Shown here: positions 52,215 through 60,338 of the stretch, piece after piece
How the letters are laid out: every line of letters begins with the position of its first letter
Position numbering within the stretch: the stretch's first letter is position 1
NCBI GenBank assembly: GCA_016875395.1
Contig: VGRF01000002.1
Coordinates: forward strand, 1 to 64,000
Source: Deltaproteobacteria bacterium
GTDB lineage: Bacteria > Myxococcota_A > UBA9160 > UBA6930
Direction of reading: 5' to 3'
Length of the DNA: 64,000 nt
Program-made: the position numbers and the translations under genes
Notes under the pieces: generated by a model
Databases searched by the model: none
Told to the model about the DNA's origin: nothing
The model's input: the letters and a program-made list of their open reading frames with translations, nothing else

Positions 52215-53069
52215 ATGCGCCGCCCGCTGCTCGCTCTCGCCCTGACAAGCACGCTCGCGCTCGCCGGCTGCGACTCGCTGCGCGTGTTCTTTCCGAAGCA
52301 GGAGTACGAGACCGCGCCGGTGGAGTTGCCCGCGGACCTGAAGGCGCCGGCGCTGCTGCTCTTCACGAAGACGAACGGCTTCCGTCACACCGAAGGCATT
52401 CCCGCCGGCGTCGCGCTCGTCAGCGAGATCGCGAAGCGCCGCGGCTGGTCGGTCTTCCACACCGAGAGCGGCGGAGTCTTCAACGACGCGCAGCTCGCGA
52501 AGTTCCAGGCCGCGATGTGGCATCAGGTGAGCGGCGACGTGCTCACCGAGGAGCAGCGCGATTCGTTCAAGCGCTGGCTCGAGGCGGGCGGCGGCTTCGT
52601 CGGCGTGCACGGCGCGGGCGGCGACGGCGAGTACGCCTGGCGCTGGTACGTGGAGACGCTGATCGGTGCGCAGTTCATCGGGCACACGATGGGGCCGCAG
52701 TTCCAGACCGCGACCTGGCGCGTCGAGAACGCGGCGCATCCCGCGACGAAGAATCTGCCCGCGAGCTGGCAGCACGAGGAGGAGATCTACTCCTTCGACG
52801 CGAGCGTGCGCAGCAAGCCCGGCGTCGAGGTGCTCGTCTCGGTCGACGAGACGACGTACTCGCCGCAGCTGAAGTTTCTCTGGCAAGACCGCAGCATCGC
52901 GATGGGCGCGGACCACCCGATGGTGTGGCGCCAGTGCATCGGCCGCGGCCGCGCGCTCTACTCCGCGATCGGGCACCAGGCGAAGACGTACGACGTGCCC
53001 GAAGTGAAGGCGCTCACCGAAGGCGCGCTGGCGTGGGCGATGCGCGAAGAGGGCGAGGGCTGCGAGTGA
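52215..53069 (+). CDS. ThuA-domain lipoprotein
   Basis: 284 residues. Lipobox LALAGC (C18) and a ThuA (class-I glutaminase-amidotransferase-like) fold: LFTKTNGFRHT, GGFVGVHGAGGDGEY, IGHTMGPQFQ, PMVWRQCIGRGRALYSAIGH. ThuA takes part in trehalose utilisation through 3-keto sugars. It is separated by 10 bases from the heme protein, third gene of the unit. The lipid anchor puts it in the periplasm, like its partner. Confidence 0.92.
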   Translation: MRRPLLALALTSTLALAGCDSLRVFFPKQEYETAPVELPADLKAPALLLFTKTNGFRHTEGIPAGVALVSEIAKRRGWSVFHTESGGVFNDAQLAKFQAAMWHQVSGDVLTEEQRDSFKRWLEAGGGFVGVHGAGGDGEYAWRWYVETLIGAQFIGHTMGPQFQTATWRVENAAHPATKNLPASWQHEEEIYSFDASVRSKPGVEVLVSVDETTYSPQLKFLWQDRSIAMGADHPMVWRQCIGRGRALYSAIGHQAKTYDVPEVKALTEGALAWAMREEGEGCE

Positions 53070-53112
53070 CGCAAGCGGCGCCGTCGACGATTCCTGACGA
53101 GGAGATCACGCG

Positions 53113-54147
53113 ATGAAGCTCGGACTCATGCTCGGCTACTCGGGCGCGCAGCTCTCGTTGCCGATCGAGACGATTCAGCGCGCGGAAGCGCTCGGCTTCG
53201 ACTCGGTGTGGACCGCGGAGGCGTACGGCTCGGACGCGACCTCGCCGCTCGCCTACATCGCGGCGCTCACGAAGCGCATCCGCCTCGGCACCGCGGTGAT
53301 GCAAGTGGCGGCGCGCACGCCGGCGCTCGCGGCGATGCAGGTCGCCACGATCGACGCGCTGGCGGGCGGCGACCGCGTGATCGCGGGCTTCGGCGTCTCG
53401 GGCCCGCAGATCGTCGAGGGTTGGTACGGCGAGCCGTGGGGCCGGCCGTATCACCGCATCAAGGACTACGTCACGATCGTCAGGAAGATCCTCGCGCGAA
53501 ACGGCCCCGTGTCGCACGACGGTCCGGAGATTCAGCTGCCGTACAAGGGCCCGGGGGCGATGGGCATCGGCAAGCCGCTGCAGTCGATCCTGCACATGAA
53601 CTCGCGCATCCCGATCTGGCTCGGCACCGGCACCGAGTCGAACGTGAAGCTCACCGCCGAGATCGCCGACGGCTGGCTGCCGCTCTCGTTCGTGCCGGGG
53701 ATGATGAAGACGTACAAGCCGTGGCTCGACGAGGGCTTCAAGCGCGCCGGCGGCGGCAAGTCGCTCGCGCAGTTCGAGATCATGCCGATGTGCTTCGCCG
53801 CCATCACAGATGACGTGCGCGGCGTGCTGCGGCGCATGAAGGACCACACCGCGCTCTACGTCGGCGGCATGGGGCACCGTAACAAGAACTTCCACAACGA
53901 CATGATGGTGCGGCGCGGCTACGGCGAAGCCGCGAAGCGCATCCAGGAGCTCTACCTCGCGGGCCGCAAGGTCGAGGCCGCCGAGGCCGTGCCGGACGAG
54001 TACCTCGACGAGGGCGCGCTCGTCGGCCCGCGCGCGCGCATCCAGGAGCGCTGGGCGGACTGGCGCGACTCGGGCGCGACGGGGTTGATCCTGAACGGCT
54101 CCACGCCCGAGACGATGGAGCTCATGGCGGAGCTGGCGCGGAAGTAG
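53113..54147 (+). CDS. LLM-class F420-type oxidoreductase
   Basis: 344 residues: MKLGLMLGYSGAQLSLPIET, GFDSVWTAEAYGSDATSP, RLGTAVMQVAARTPA, GFGVSGPQIVEGWYG and IPIWLGTGTESNVKL. This matches the TIGR03559-like F420-dependent group. It follows ThuA by 43 bases on the same strand, but the role may be separate. Substrate unknown. Confidence 0.92.
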   Translation: MKLGLMLGYSGAQLSLPIETIQRAEALGFDSVWTAEAYGSDATSPLAYIAALTKRIRLGTAVMQVAARTPALAAMQVATIDALAGGDRVIAGFGVSGPQIVEGWYGEPWGRPYHRIKDYVTIVRKILARNGPVSHDGPEIQLPYKGPGAMGIGKPLQSILHMNSRIPIWLGTGTESNVKLTAEIADGWLPLSFVPGMMKTYKPWLDEGFKRAGGGKSLAQFEIMPMCFAAITDDVRGVLRRMKDHTALYVGGMGHRNKNFHNDMMVRRGYGEAAKRIQELYLAGRKVEAAEAVPDEYLDEGALVGPRARIQERWADWRDSGATGLILNGSTPETMELMAELARK

Positions 54148-54180
54148 ACTGCGGCGGTCGCGCTCGACGTGGGAGGTTCC

Positions 54181-54918
54181 GTGAAGGCCACGACGACCGA
54201 GATCGCACCGTCGATCTTCCGGATCAGCGCGTTTCACCCGGACTTCGGGATCCAGTTCAATCAGTTCCTCCTGACCGGCGACGAGCCGATGCTGATTCAC
54301 ACGGGGCTGCGGCAGTCCTTCGAGGTCACCGTCGCGGGAGTGCGCGCGGTCATGGATCCATCGAAGTTGCGCTGGATCGGGTTCAGCCACTTCGAGCCCG
54401 ACGAGTGCGGCGCGCTCAATCCATGGCTCGCGCTCGCACCAGGCGCCCAGGCGGCAGCCGGCGTCGTGGGAGTCACCGTCATGCTCGCCGACTACGCCGA
54501 CCGGCCTGCGCGCGTGATGGCGGACGGCGAGACGCTCGCAACCGGAGCGCACCGCATGCGCTACCTCGCGACGCCGCACTTCCCGCACGGCTGGGATGCG
54601 GGACTCTGGTTCGAGGAGAGCTCGCGAACGCTCTTTTGTTCAGACCTGTTCTTTCAACCCGGCGATCCCGAGCCGTTCACGCGCGCGGACATCCTGCCCG
54701 CCGTTCGCGAGGCGATCGTCGAAGGCGCGAAGGGTCCGCTCGCGCACGATCTCCCGTACACGCAAACGACCGACGCGAAGCTCGAGCGTCTCGCCGCGCT
54801 CTCGCCCGCGACGCTCGCGATCATGCACGGTTCGTCCGTGCGCACCGACGGCGCGAAGCTCTTGCGCGATTACGCGCGAATCCTGCGCGAGACGATCGGG
54901 CCGGCCGCCTCGCACTGA
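54181..54918 (+). CDS. Stand-alone ODP-type diiron MBL protein
   Basis: 245 residues. The oxygen-binding diiron domain pattern of flavodiiron proteins is visible: FHPDFGIQFNQFLL opening, H-x-E-x-D (H70, E72, D74 in SHFEPDE), a His (H133 or H136 in TPHFPHG), D155 in FCSDLFF and H216 in IMHGSS. There is no flavodoxin domain, so it cannot receive electrons as a complete flavodiiron protein does. Starts GTG 54181 after GGGAGGTTCC. Confidence 0.85.
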   Translation: MKATTTEIAPSIFRISAFHPDFGIQFNQFLLTGDEPMLIHTGLRQSFEVTVAGVRAVMDPSKLRWIGFSHFEPDECGALNPWLALAPGAQAAAGVVGVTVMLADYADRPARVMADGETLATGAHRMRYLATPHFPHGWDAGLWFEESSRTLFCSDLFFQPGDPEPFTRADILPAVREAIVEGAKGPLAHDLPYTQTTDAKLERLAALSPATLAIMHGSSVRTDGAKLLRDYARILRETIGPAASH

Positions 54919-54927
54919 TCCGAGTCG

Positions 54928-56424
54928 TTACGCCGCCGCGCGCTCCCGCTCGCGGGTTTGCTTCGGCTCGCGGCTGCCGAACTGCATCGCGCCGTCGTCG
55001 ATGCGTCCCCACCCGATCATCGCCAGGTCGAGCGCGTAGTTCTGATAGAGCTTCCACGGCAGCTTCGAGCCCTGCTTCGGGAACAGGTGGATGCTGCGCT
55101 GCACGTAGCCCGACGTGAGATTCATCCAGTTCTCGGGCTGCACCTCGGGGTCGTTCAGCTCGGGCCGCGCGATCTCGTGTCCGTGCTCGGCCATGTGATT
55201 GAGCAGCTTGCACACGTACTCGCAGTTGAGGTCGGCGCGCAGCGTCCACGACGCGTTCGTGTACCCGAACGCCCACGCGAGGTTCGGCACGCCGCGCAGC
55301 ATCATCCCGCGATACGTCATGCCCTCGGCGGGATCGATGCGCTCGCCATCCACGTGGACCTGCATGCCGCCGAGGAACTTCAGGTTGAGGCCGGTCGCCG
55401 TGACGATCAGATCGGCGGGAAGCTCTTCGCCCGACTTCAGGCGAATGCCGTTCGCGGTGAAGCGCTCGATCTGATCCGTAACAACTGACGCGCGTCCCTC
55501 GCGCATTGCCTTGAAGAGGTCCGCGTTCGGCACGAGGCAGAGGCGCTGATCCCACGGGTAGTAGGAGGGCGTGAAGTGCTTCGCGACGTCGAAGCCCGCG
55601 CCGAGCTCCTTCTCCACCATGCGCAGGAAGAAGCGCTTCGCACGCTCGGGCCAGCGCTTGCAGAATTGGAACAAGAGCAAGCTGCCGACGATGTTGCGCC
55701 AGCGCGTGATCGCGTACGCGACCCTCTCCGGCAGCCAGCGGCGCAGCGCGTTGGCCATGCGGTCTTCGTCGGGCGCCGAGCCCATGTAGGTCGGCGAGCG
55801 CTGCAGCATCGTCACGTGCGCCGCGGTCTCGGCCATCGCCGGCACGAGCGTCACCGCGGTCGCGCCGCTGCCGATCACGACCACGCGCTTGCCCGCGAAG
55901 TCGATGTCCTCGGTCCACTTCTGCGGGTGCACCACGCGCCCGCGGAAGTCCTCGCGCCCCGCGAACTCGGGCGTGTAGCCCTGCTCGTAGTCGTAATAAC
56001 CGCTGCACATGAACAAGAAGTTGCAGGTGAAGCGAACGACCTCACGCCGATCGCCGCGCTCGGCCTCGACCGTCCAGCGCGCGGTCTCGCTCGACCACGA
56101 CGCGCTCTTCACCCAGTGCCCGAAGCGGATGCGGCGGTCGATGCCGTACTCGCGCGCGGTCTCGTTCACGTACGCCAGGATCGAGGGGCCGTCGGCGATC
56201 GCCTTCGGGTTCGTCCACGGCTTGAACTTGTACCCGAGCGTGTACATGTCGGAGTCGGAGCGGATGCCGGGGTAGCGGAACAAGTCCCAGGTCCCGCCGA
56301 TCGCATCGCGGCCCTCTAGAATCGCGTACGTGCGCCGCGGGCACTTGTACTGGAGGTGGTAGGCGGCGCCGATGCCAGAGAGGCCGGCGCCGACGATCAG
56401 GACGTCGAAGTGTTCGAGGGACAT
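54928..56424 (-). CDS. Baeyer-Villiger-type flavin monooxygenase (EthA-like)
   Basis: 498 residues. FAD motif IVGAGLSGIGAAYHL, DLFRYPGIRSDSDMYTLGY, the BVMO fingerprint FRGRVVHPQKW (FxGxxxHxxxW), NADP motif VVIGSGATAVTLVPA, then TATGLNLKFLGG. This is the EthA/HapE class that inserts oxygen into ketones or oxidises sulfur. Convergent with the diiron gene. Acyl-CoA and LLM genes around it fit degradative metabolism of ketones. Confidence 0.94.
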   Translation of the reverse strand: MSLEHFDVLIVGAGLSGIGAAYHLQYKCPRRTYAILEGRDAIGGTWDLFRYPGIRSDSDMYTLGYKFKPWTNPKAIADGPSILAYVNETAREYGIDRRIRFGHWVKSASWSSETARWTVEAERGDRREVVRFTCNFLFMCSGYYDYEQGYTPEFAGREDFRGRVVHPQKWTEDIDFAGKRVVVIGSGATAVTLVPAMAETAAHVTMLQRSPTYMGSAPDEDRMANALRRWLPERVAYAITRWRNIVGSLLLFQFCKRWPERAKRFFLRMVEKELGAGFDVAKHFTPSYYPWDQRLCLVPNADLFKAMREGRASVVTDQIERFTANGIRLKSGEELPADLIVTATGLNLKFLGGMQVHVDGERIDPAEGMTYRGMMLRGVPNLAWAFGYTNASWTLRADLNCEYVCKLLNHMAEHGHEIARPELNDPEVQPENWMNLTSGYVQRSIHLFPKQGSKLPWKLYQNYALDLAMIGWGRIDDGAMQFGSREPKQTRERERAAA

Positions 56425-56528
56425 GGGCGAAGGGCTCCGAGGCGCGGGAGAGGCCGCGTACCTTAGGAGTGCGCAGGCGCCGGCGAAATGTCGCCCGTCA
56501 CGGGGTGCGCTGCGCATAAGCTTCCGGA

Positions 56529-57002
56529 GTGGATGACGACCTTCGTGACCGCTTCCGCCCACCCGCGAGCGATTTGCCCGAGCCCCCCGGCTCGGGGCAC
56601 GGTCGCTTCCGCATCCTGCCGGTGGTCGTCTCCGCGTTGCTCGTCGACTTCGGCGGCACCCAGATCGCGTCGATGGTGATCGCCTTCGCGGGGAACGCTG
56701 CGGCCGAGCGGGGTGTCGCGCCCGCGACGATCGCTTCGGTCTATTACTGGCTCGCAAACATCATCGGCGCGTGCTTCAGCGCTTTGGCCGGATACGTCGC
56801 GGCGCGCTGGAGCGGTGCGCGCTTTCTGGTGCACGGCGCGGCAACGGCGTTCGTCGTGCTTGCGATCAACCTGCCGACCTTCCTGACGGCCCTGATGGGT
56901 CCGAACCCAGCGCCCGTGATCGTGTCCTACTCGGCGGCGCTGCCAGCCGCGCTGCTCGGGGCTTGGTTTGCTCGCCGTCGCGCAGCGCTGCTCCAGAGCT
57001 GA
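56529..57002 (+). CDS. Four-helix integral membrane protein
   Basis: 157 residues with an acidic, Pro-rich N-terminus (1 to 27) and four hydrophobic helices (about 30-53, 67-90, 98-120 and 128-147), ending ARRRAALLQS. No family is recognised. It begins about 100 bases from the divergent monooxygenase start, and is followed by an acyl-CoA dehydrogenase gene on the same strand (48-base gap). Confidence 0.65.
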   Translation: MDDDLRDRFRPPASDLPEPPGSGHGRFRILPVVVSALLVDFGGTQIASMVIAFAGNAAAERGVAPATIASVYYWLANIIGACFSALAGYVAARWSGARFLVHGAATAFVVLAINLPTFLTALMGPNPAPVIVSYSAALPAALLGAWFARRRAALLQS

Positions 57003-57050
57003 GCGCGACCGGCGCGGTCGGCGATAGCGTGTCGAGCAAAGGAGACGCCC

Positions 57051-58244
57051 ATGTCGTTCCACATCCCCGAGCACGTGCAAGAAGTCCGCGAGCGCGTGCG
57101 CCGCTTCGTCGAGGACAAGTGCTACCCGGCCGAGGAGCAGATCGAGAGCCGCGGCGACGAGAACGCGCGCGAGATCATCCGTGGCCTGATGGCTGACGCG
57201 AAGCAGCAAGGGCTGTGGGCGCTCGGGCACCCGAAAGAGATCGGCGGCGGCGGCATGCCGTTCCTCGACTACGTGTACGTGAACGAGGTCGTCGGCCGCA
57301 GCGAGCTCGCGATGGTCGGGCTCGGCACGCACTCGCTGCAGGACTCGATCATGCTGCACCTCTACGCGTCGCCGAAGTGGAAGGACGCCTACCTGAAGCC
57401 GCTCGTGGAAGGCGAGATCTTCCCGAGCTTCGGCATGACGGAGCCGCACGTCGCGAGCTCGGATCCGACGCAGCTCACCACCACCGCGCGGCTCGAGAAC
57501 GGACAGTGGGTGATCAACGGCCGCAAGTGGTTCACGAGCGGCGCGAACCGCGCGGCGTACACCACGGTGATGGTGCGCACCGAGCTGGATCAGCCCGATC
57601 ACGGCGCGTTCTCGATGATCATCGTTCCCACGAACACGCGCGGGTACAACATCATTCGCGACGTGAAGGTGATGGGGCAGGCGCACGGCCACTGCGAGGT
57701 GCAGTACGACGACGTGCGCGTGCCCGAGGAGAACTTGTTGGGGCCGCGCGGCGCGGGCTTCAAGATCGCGCAGAAGCGCCTCGGGCCCGGCCGCATCTTC
57801 CACTGCATGCGCTGGCTCGGTCAGGCGCAGCGCGCGTTCGATCTGATGTGCGAGCGCGCGAACAACCGCGTCGCGTTCGGCGGGCCGCTCTCGGACAAGC
57901 AGCTGATCCAGAAGTTCGTGTTCGACTCGGCGGCCGAGATTCAGGCGTCTCGCATGCTCACGCTGAGCGCCGCGGAGAAGATCGACCGCGGCGACGAGGC
58001 GCGGGTCGAGATCGCGCTGATCAAGGTGGTGGGCGCGTCGATGCTGCACAACGTGATCGACCGCGCGATCCAGGTGTTCGGGGCGAAAGGTGTTACGGAG
58101 GACACGCCGCTCGAGCGCATGTACCGGGCGGCGCGTTACGCGCGCATCTACGACGGACCGGACGAGGTGCACATCACGAACACGGCGCGACGGATTCTGT
58201 CGTCGTATCGCCGCGGGGATGGGTGGGACTTCGGGCTGCGCTGA
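57051..58244 (+). CDS. Acyl-CoA dehydrogenase
   Basis: 397 residues. A full acyl-CoA dehydrogenase: ESRGDENAREIIRGLMADAK, GMTEPHVASSDPTQL, FGGPLSDKQLIQKF and a C-terminal VFGAKGVTEDTPLERMYRAA instead of the usual GGYG. It resembles the FadE-like large family of actinobacteria and Deltaproteobacteria. ACGCCC and AAAGGAG precede the ATG. It oxidises an acyl-CoA with FAD. Confidence 0.94.
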   Translation: MSFHIPEHVQEVRERVRRFVEDKCYPAEEQIESRGDENAREIIRGLMADAKQQGLWALGHPKEIGGGGMPFLDYVYVNEVVGRSELAMVGLGTHSLQDSIMLHLYASPKWKDAYLKPLVEGEIFPSFGMTEPHVASSDPTQLTTTARLENGQWVINGRKWFTSGANRAAYTTVMVRTELDQPDHGAFSMIIVPTNTRGYNIIRDVKVMGQAHGHCEVQYDDVRVPEENLLGPRGAGFKIAQKRLGPGRIFHCMRWLGQAQRAFDLMCERANNRVAFGGPLSDKQLIQKFVFDSAAEIQASRMLTLSAAEKIDRGDEARVEIALIKVVGASMLHNVIDRAIQVFGAKGVTEDTPLERMYRAARYARIYDGPDEVHITNTARRILSSYRRGDGWDFGLR

Positions 58245-58553
58245 GCGTGTGGCGGCAACTCGCGCGCGGCGATCGCGCTGATGTCCTGTCCAGGCGCGCT
58301 CCGGAGCATCGCGCTCGGCGGCGACGCGCGGCGGAGTCGCGCCGCGCGCCGCTCGCAGCGCGCGAGCACCCGCCGCGCCAGCCTTCGCGGTAGCGAGGCG
58401 CTTCGCTCTCTCACAGCGACAGGGCGGTCGCGCGAGGTGCCCCAAACGCGAGTAGTAGCCGAGTCGTGAGATGTCCCAGCGCGCGCCCCCCTCGCGCCTT
58501 TCGACGAGGAATCCGCAATGGCGCGGAGTCCCGAACTCCACGCGGAGGCTCAC
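58245..58553. other. 309-base region without a supported gene
   Basis: No start plus domain is found on either strand. On the minus strand an open stretch reads GARWDISRLGYYSRLGHLAR (about 58417-58476), but it has no start codon in a good context and no family. A run of CGC/GCG palindromes lies at 58320-58380. It may contain a decayed gene or dispersed repeat. Confidence 0.4.
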
Positions 58554-59432
58554 ATGCGGCTGTTGGTTGTTTCTGCTCTTTCGCTGATGCTCGCTTCGCC
58601 CGCGCTCGCTGCGCCGATCATTCGCGTCGACTCGAGCGTGCAGGGCGGCGGGTACACCGCGTCCCACATCTACGTACCTGGCGGCGGGTCGACCTCCCAG
58701 AGTGGGACCGGCAGCGTCCTCCCCAGCAGCACCGCGTCGGGCACCCCGTTCGTCCTGGCTGCGCAGAGCGGGACGACGAGCGGAACCACGCCCGCAACGA
58801 CCGCGTCATCGTTCGCCGACCTCGTCTCCGGCGCGGGCGGCCTGACTGCGATCAGTCAGGGCTCGTTCTTCGGCGCAGACCAGGCATCGGGGTTCTACAG
58901 CTACGGCGACGACTTCACCGTGGCCGTGGCTGGAGGCGGGGTAGGCACGATCGAGCTCGAGATGCGCATCACGGGAATTGTCAGTGATCTCACCAGCGTC
59001 TCGGACATCTTCGGCTACGCCGTATTCGGGGTCGGCCAGACGACGCAGTTCTCGTTCGGCCACAACGTGTTCAACCCAGCGAGCAGCGGCACCTACGTCG
59101 CGCGGCACGATGTCGGTCAGAACTTCTTCACGGACTTCGACGTCGTGAGCAGCGACCCGACGAACCTGATCTTCCGAGCGCGAATCAACGTGACCGACGG
59201 GTCCGTGATCCAGTTCCGCTCGGAGATGTCCCTCACCTGCCGGGGCGGCGCGAAGTGCGATTACTCGGATGGCTTCACGCCGCTGATCCTGCTCGGGCCC
59301 GGCGTCACGCTCACGAGCGCTGCGACCGGCGCGCCGGTGGCTTTCGCCCGCCCGGTTCCCGAGCCGAGCGCAGCGCTCACGCTCGCCTCCTCGCTCGGAT
59401 GGGTCGTGCTCAGGCCGCGGAACGCAGCCTGA
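58554..59432 (+). CDS. PEP-CTERM secreted protein
   Basis: 292 residues. Signal peptide (1 to 19), a Gly/Ser/Thr-rich beta-structured body, and a C-terminal sorting signal VPEPSAALTLASSLGWVVL followed by RPRNAA. The hydrophobic part is short, with few Arg. An exosortase would process it. The exosortase gene is not in this window. ATG 58554 follows GCGGAGGCTCAC; an upstream ATG adds 12 residues without a signal peptide. Confidence 0.85.
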   Translation: MRLLVVSALSLMLASPALAAPIIRVDSSVQGGGYTASHIYVPGGGSTSQSGTGSVLPSSTASGTPFVLAAQSGTTSGTTPATTASSFADLVSGAGGLTAISQGSFFGADQASGFYSYGDDFTVAVAGGGVGTIELEMRITGIVSDLTSVSDIFGYAVFGVGQTTQFSFGHNVFNPASSGTYVARHDVGQNFFTDFDVVSSDPTNLIFRARINVTDGSVIQFRSEMSLTCRGGAKCDYSDGFTPLILLGPGVTLTSAATGAPVAFARPVPEPSAALTLASSLGWVVLRPRNAA

Positions 59433-59455
59433 CGCACTGAGGTCGCCTCGCGCGC

Positions 59456-59947
59456 CTACTTCGCGAGTGCAGCGTCGATCGCGGCGCGCACCTCGGGCGC
59501 TGTCGCTTCGGCGCGCGGGCTGAAGCGCGCGGCGACTTGGCCGTCTTTGCCGACGACGAACTTCGCGAAGTTCCAGCCGATGTCCCCGGCGCCGTCGGGC
59601 TTCGTGGCCTGAGAGGTGAGCCAGGCGTAGAGCGGCGCGCGGGCGGCGCCGTTCACGTCGAGCTTCGCGAACATCGGGAACGTCACGCCGTACTTCGTGC
59701 TGCAGAACGATTTGATGTCCGCCTCGCTACTGGGCTCTTGGCCCGCGAACTGATTGCACGGGAAGCCGAGCACGGCGAAGCCGCGCGGCGCGAGCTCTTC
59801 GTGGAGCTGCTGCATGCCCGCGTAGTGCGGCGTGAGCCCGCAGCGCGACGCGACGTTCACGACGAGCAGCACCTTGCCCTTGTAGTCGGCGAGAGATTGC
59901 TGCGCGCCGTCGATGGTCTTGTGCGAGAAGTCGTGGAACGAAGTCAT
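59456..59947 (-). CDS. Glutathione peroxidase
   Basis: 163 residues. GPx/thioredoxin fold with peroxidatic C36 in NVASRCGLTP, GFPCNQFAGQEP and WNFAKFVV (Cys, Gln, Trp, Asn tetrad). The codon is Cys rather than Sec, as in most bacterial enzymes that use thioredoxin. Length is typical. Convergent with the PEP-CTERM gene, from which it is 23 bases away. Confidence 0.95.
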   Translation of the reverse strand: MTSFHDFSHKTIDGAQQSLADYKGKVLLVVNVASRCGLTPHYAGMQQLHEELAPRGFAVLGFPCNQFAGQEPSSEADIKSFCSTKYGVTFPMFAKLDVNGAARAPLYAWLTSQATKPDGAGDIGWNFAKFVVGKDGQVAARFSPRAEATAPEVRAAIDAALAK

Positions 59948-60005
59948 GGGGCCTCCGAGTGGGGAGCGCGACGCTAACTCGCCGCGCCGGAAGTAGGATC
60001 GCGCG

Positions 60006-60326
60006 ATGCCGCGCCGCGATCCGCAGCCCGAAGCGCGCTCGCACACCGTGCGCCAAGACCTCGCGCTCGCGTTGCGTGAAGGCCGCGCCACGGCGCGCGA
60101 TCTCTCGAAGGCGGTGGGCGCGAGCGAGAAGGACGTGCTCGATCACCTCGTGCACCTCGCCAAGTCGCTGAAGTCGCGCGGCGAGGAGCTCGCGATCTCG
60201 CCCGCGGAGTGCCTCGACTGAGGCTTCGTGTTCCGCCAACGCGAGAAGCCGGCGCGTCCGTCGCGCTGCGCGCAGTGCCACGGCACGCGGCTCACGCTGC
60301 CGGAGTTCGAGATTCGCGCGCGATAG
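60006..60326 (+). pseudogene. COG3357-like HTH/zinc-ribbon regulator with in-frame TGA at a cysteine position
   Basis: The frame gives a winged-helix N-terminus (HTVRQDLALALREGRATARD, then DLSKAVGASEKDVLDHLVHL) and PAECLD (C69), then TGA at 60219-60221. It continues in the same frame with GFVFRQREKPARPSRCAQCH to TAG 60326. In the COG3357-like family I recall, the motif is CxxCGFxF, so TGA stands at the second zinc-binding Cys. A stem-loop (60222-60250) follows TGA directly. The simplest reading is a nonsense mutation; Sec recoding is possible. Confidence 0.75.
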
Positions 60327-60338
60327 CGTGCGCGCGAG

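Noticed and set aside
58245-58553. A minus-strand gene covering the gap upstream of the second PEP-CTERM gene
   Set aside because: The frame has no start in a good context, no domain, and Arg/Ala-rich flanks. At best a decayed gene or repeat.
22996-60221. Reassigned stop codons as an explanation for the internal TAG and TGA
   Set aside because: TAG and TGA both end many ordinary genes in this window (for example msrB and pyrE with TAG, tgt-like and SDR genes with TGA), so a changed code is untenable.
60222-60250. A classical bacterial SECIS element after the TGA
   Set aside because: The stem is real, but the loop is CCGCC without the GGU-type apical bases and bulged U known from fdhF-like elements. 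Recorded as a hairpin only.
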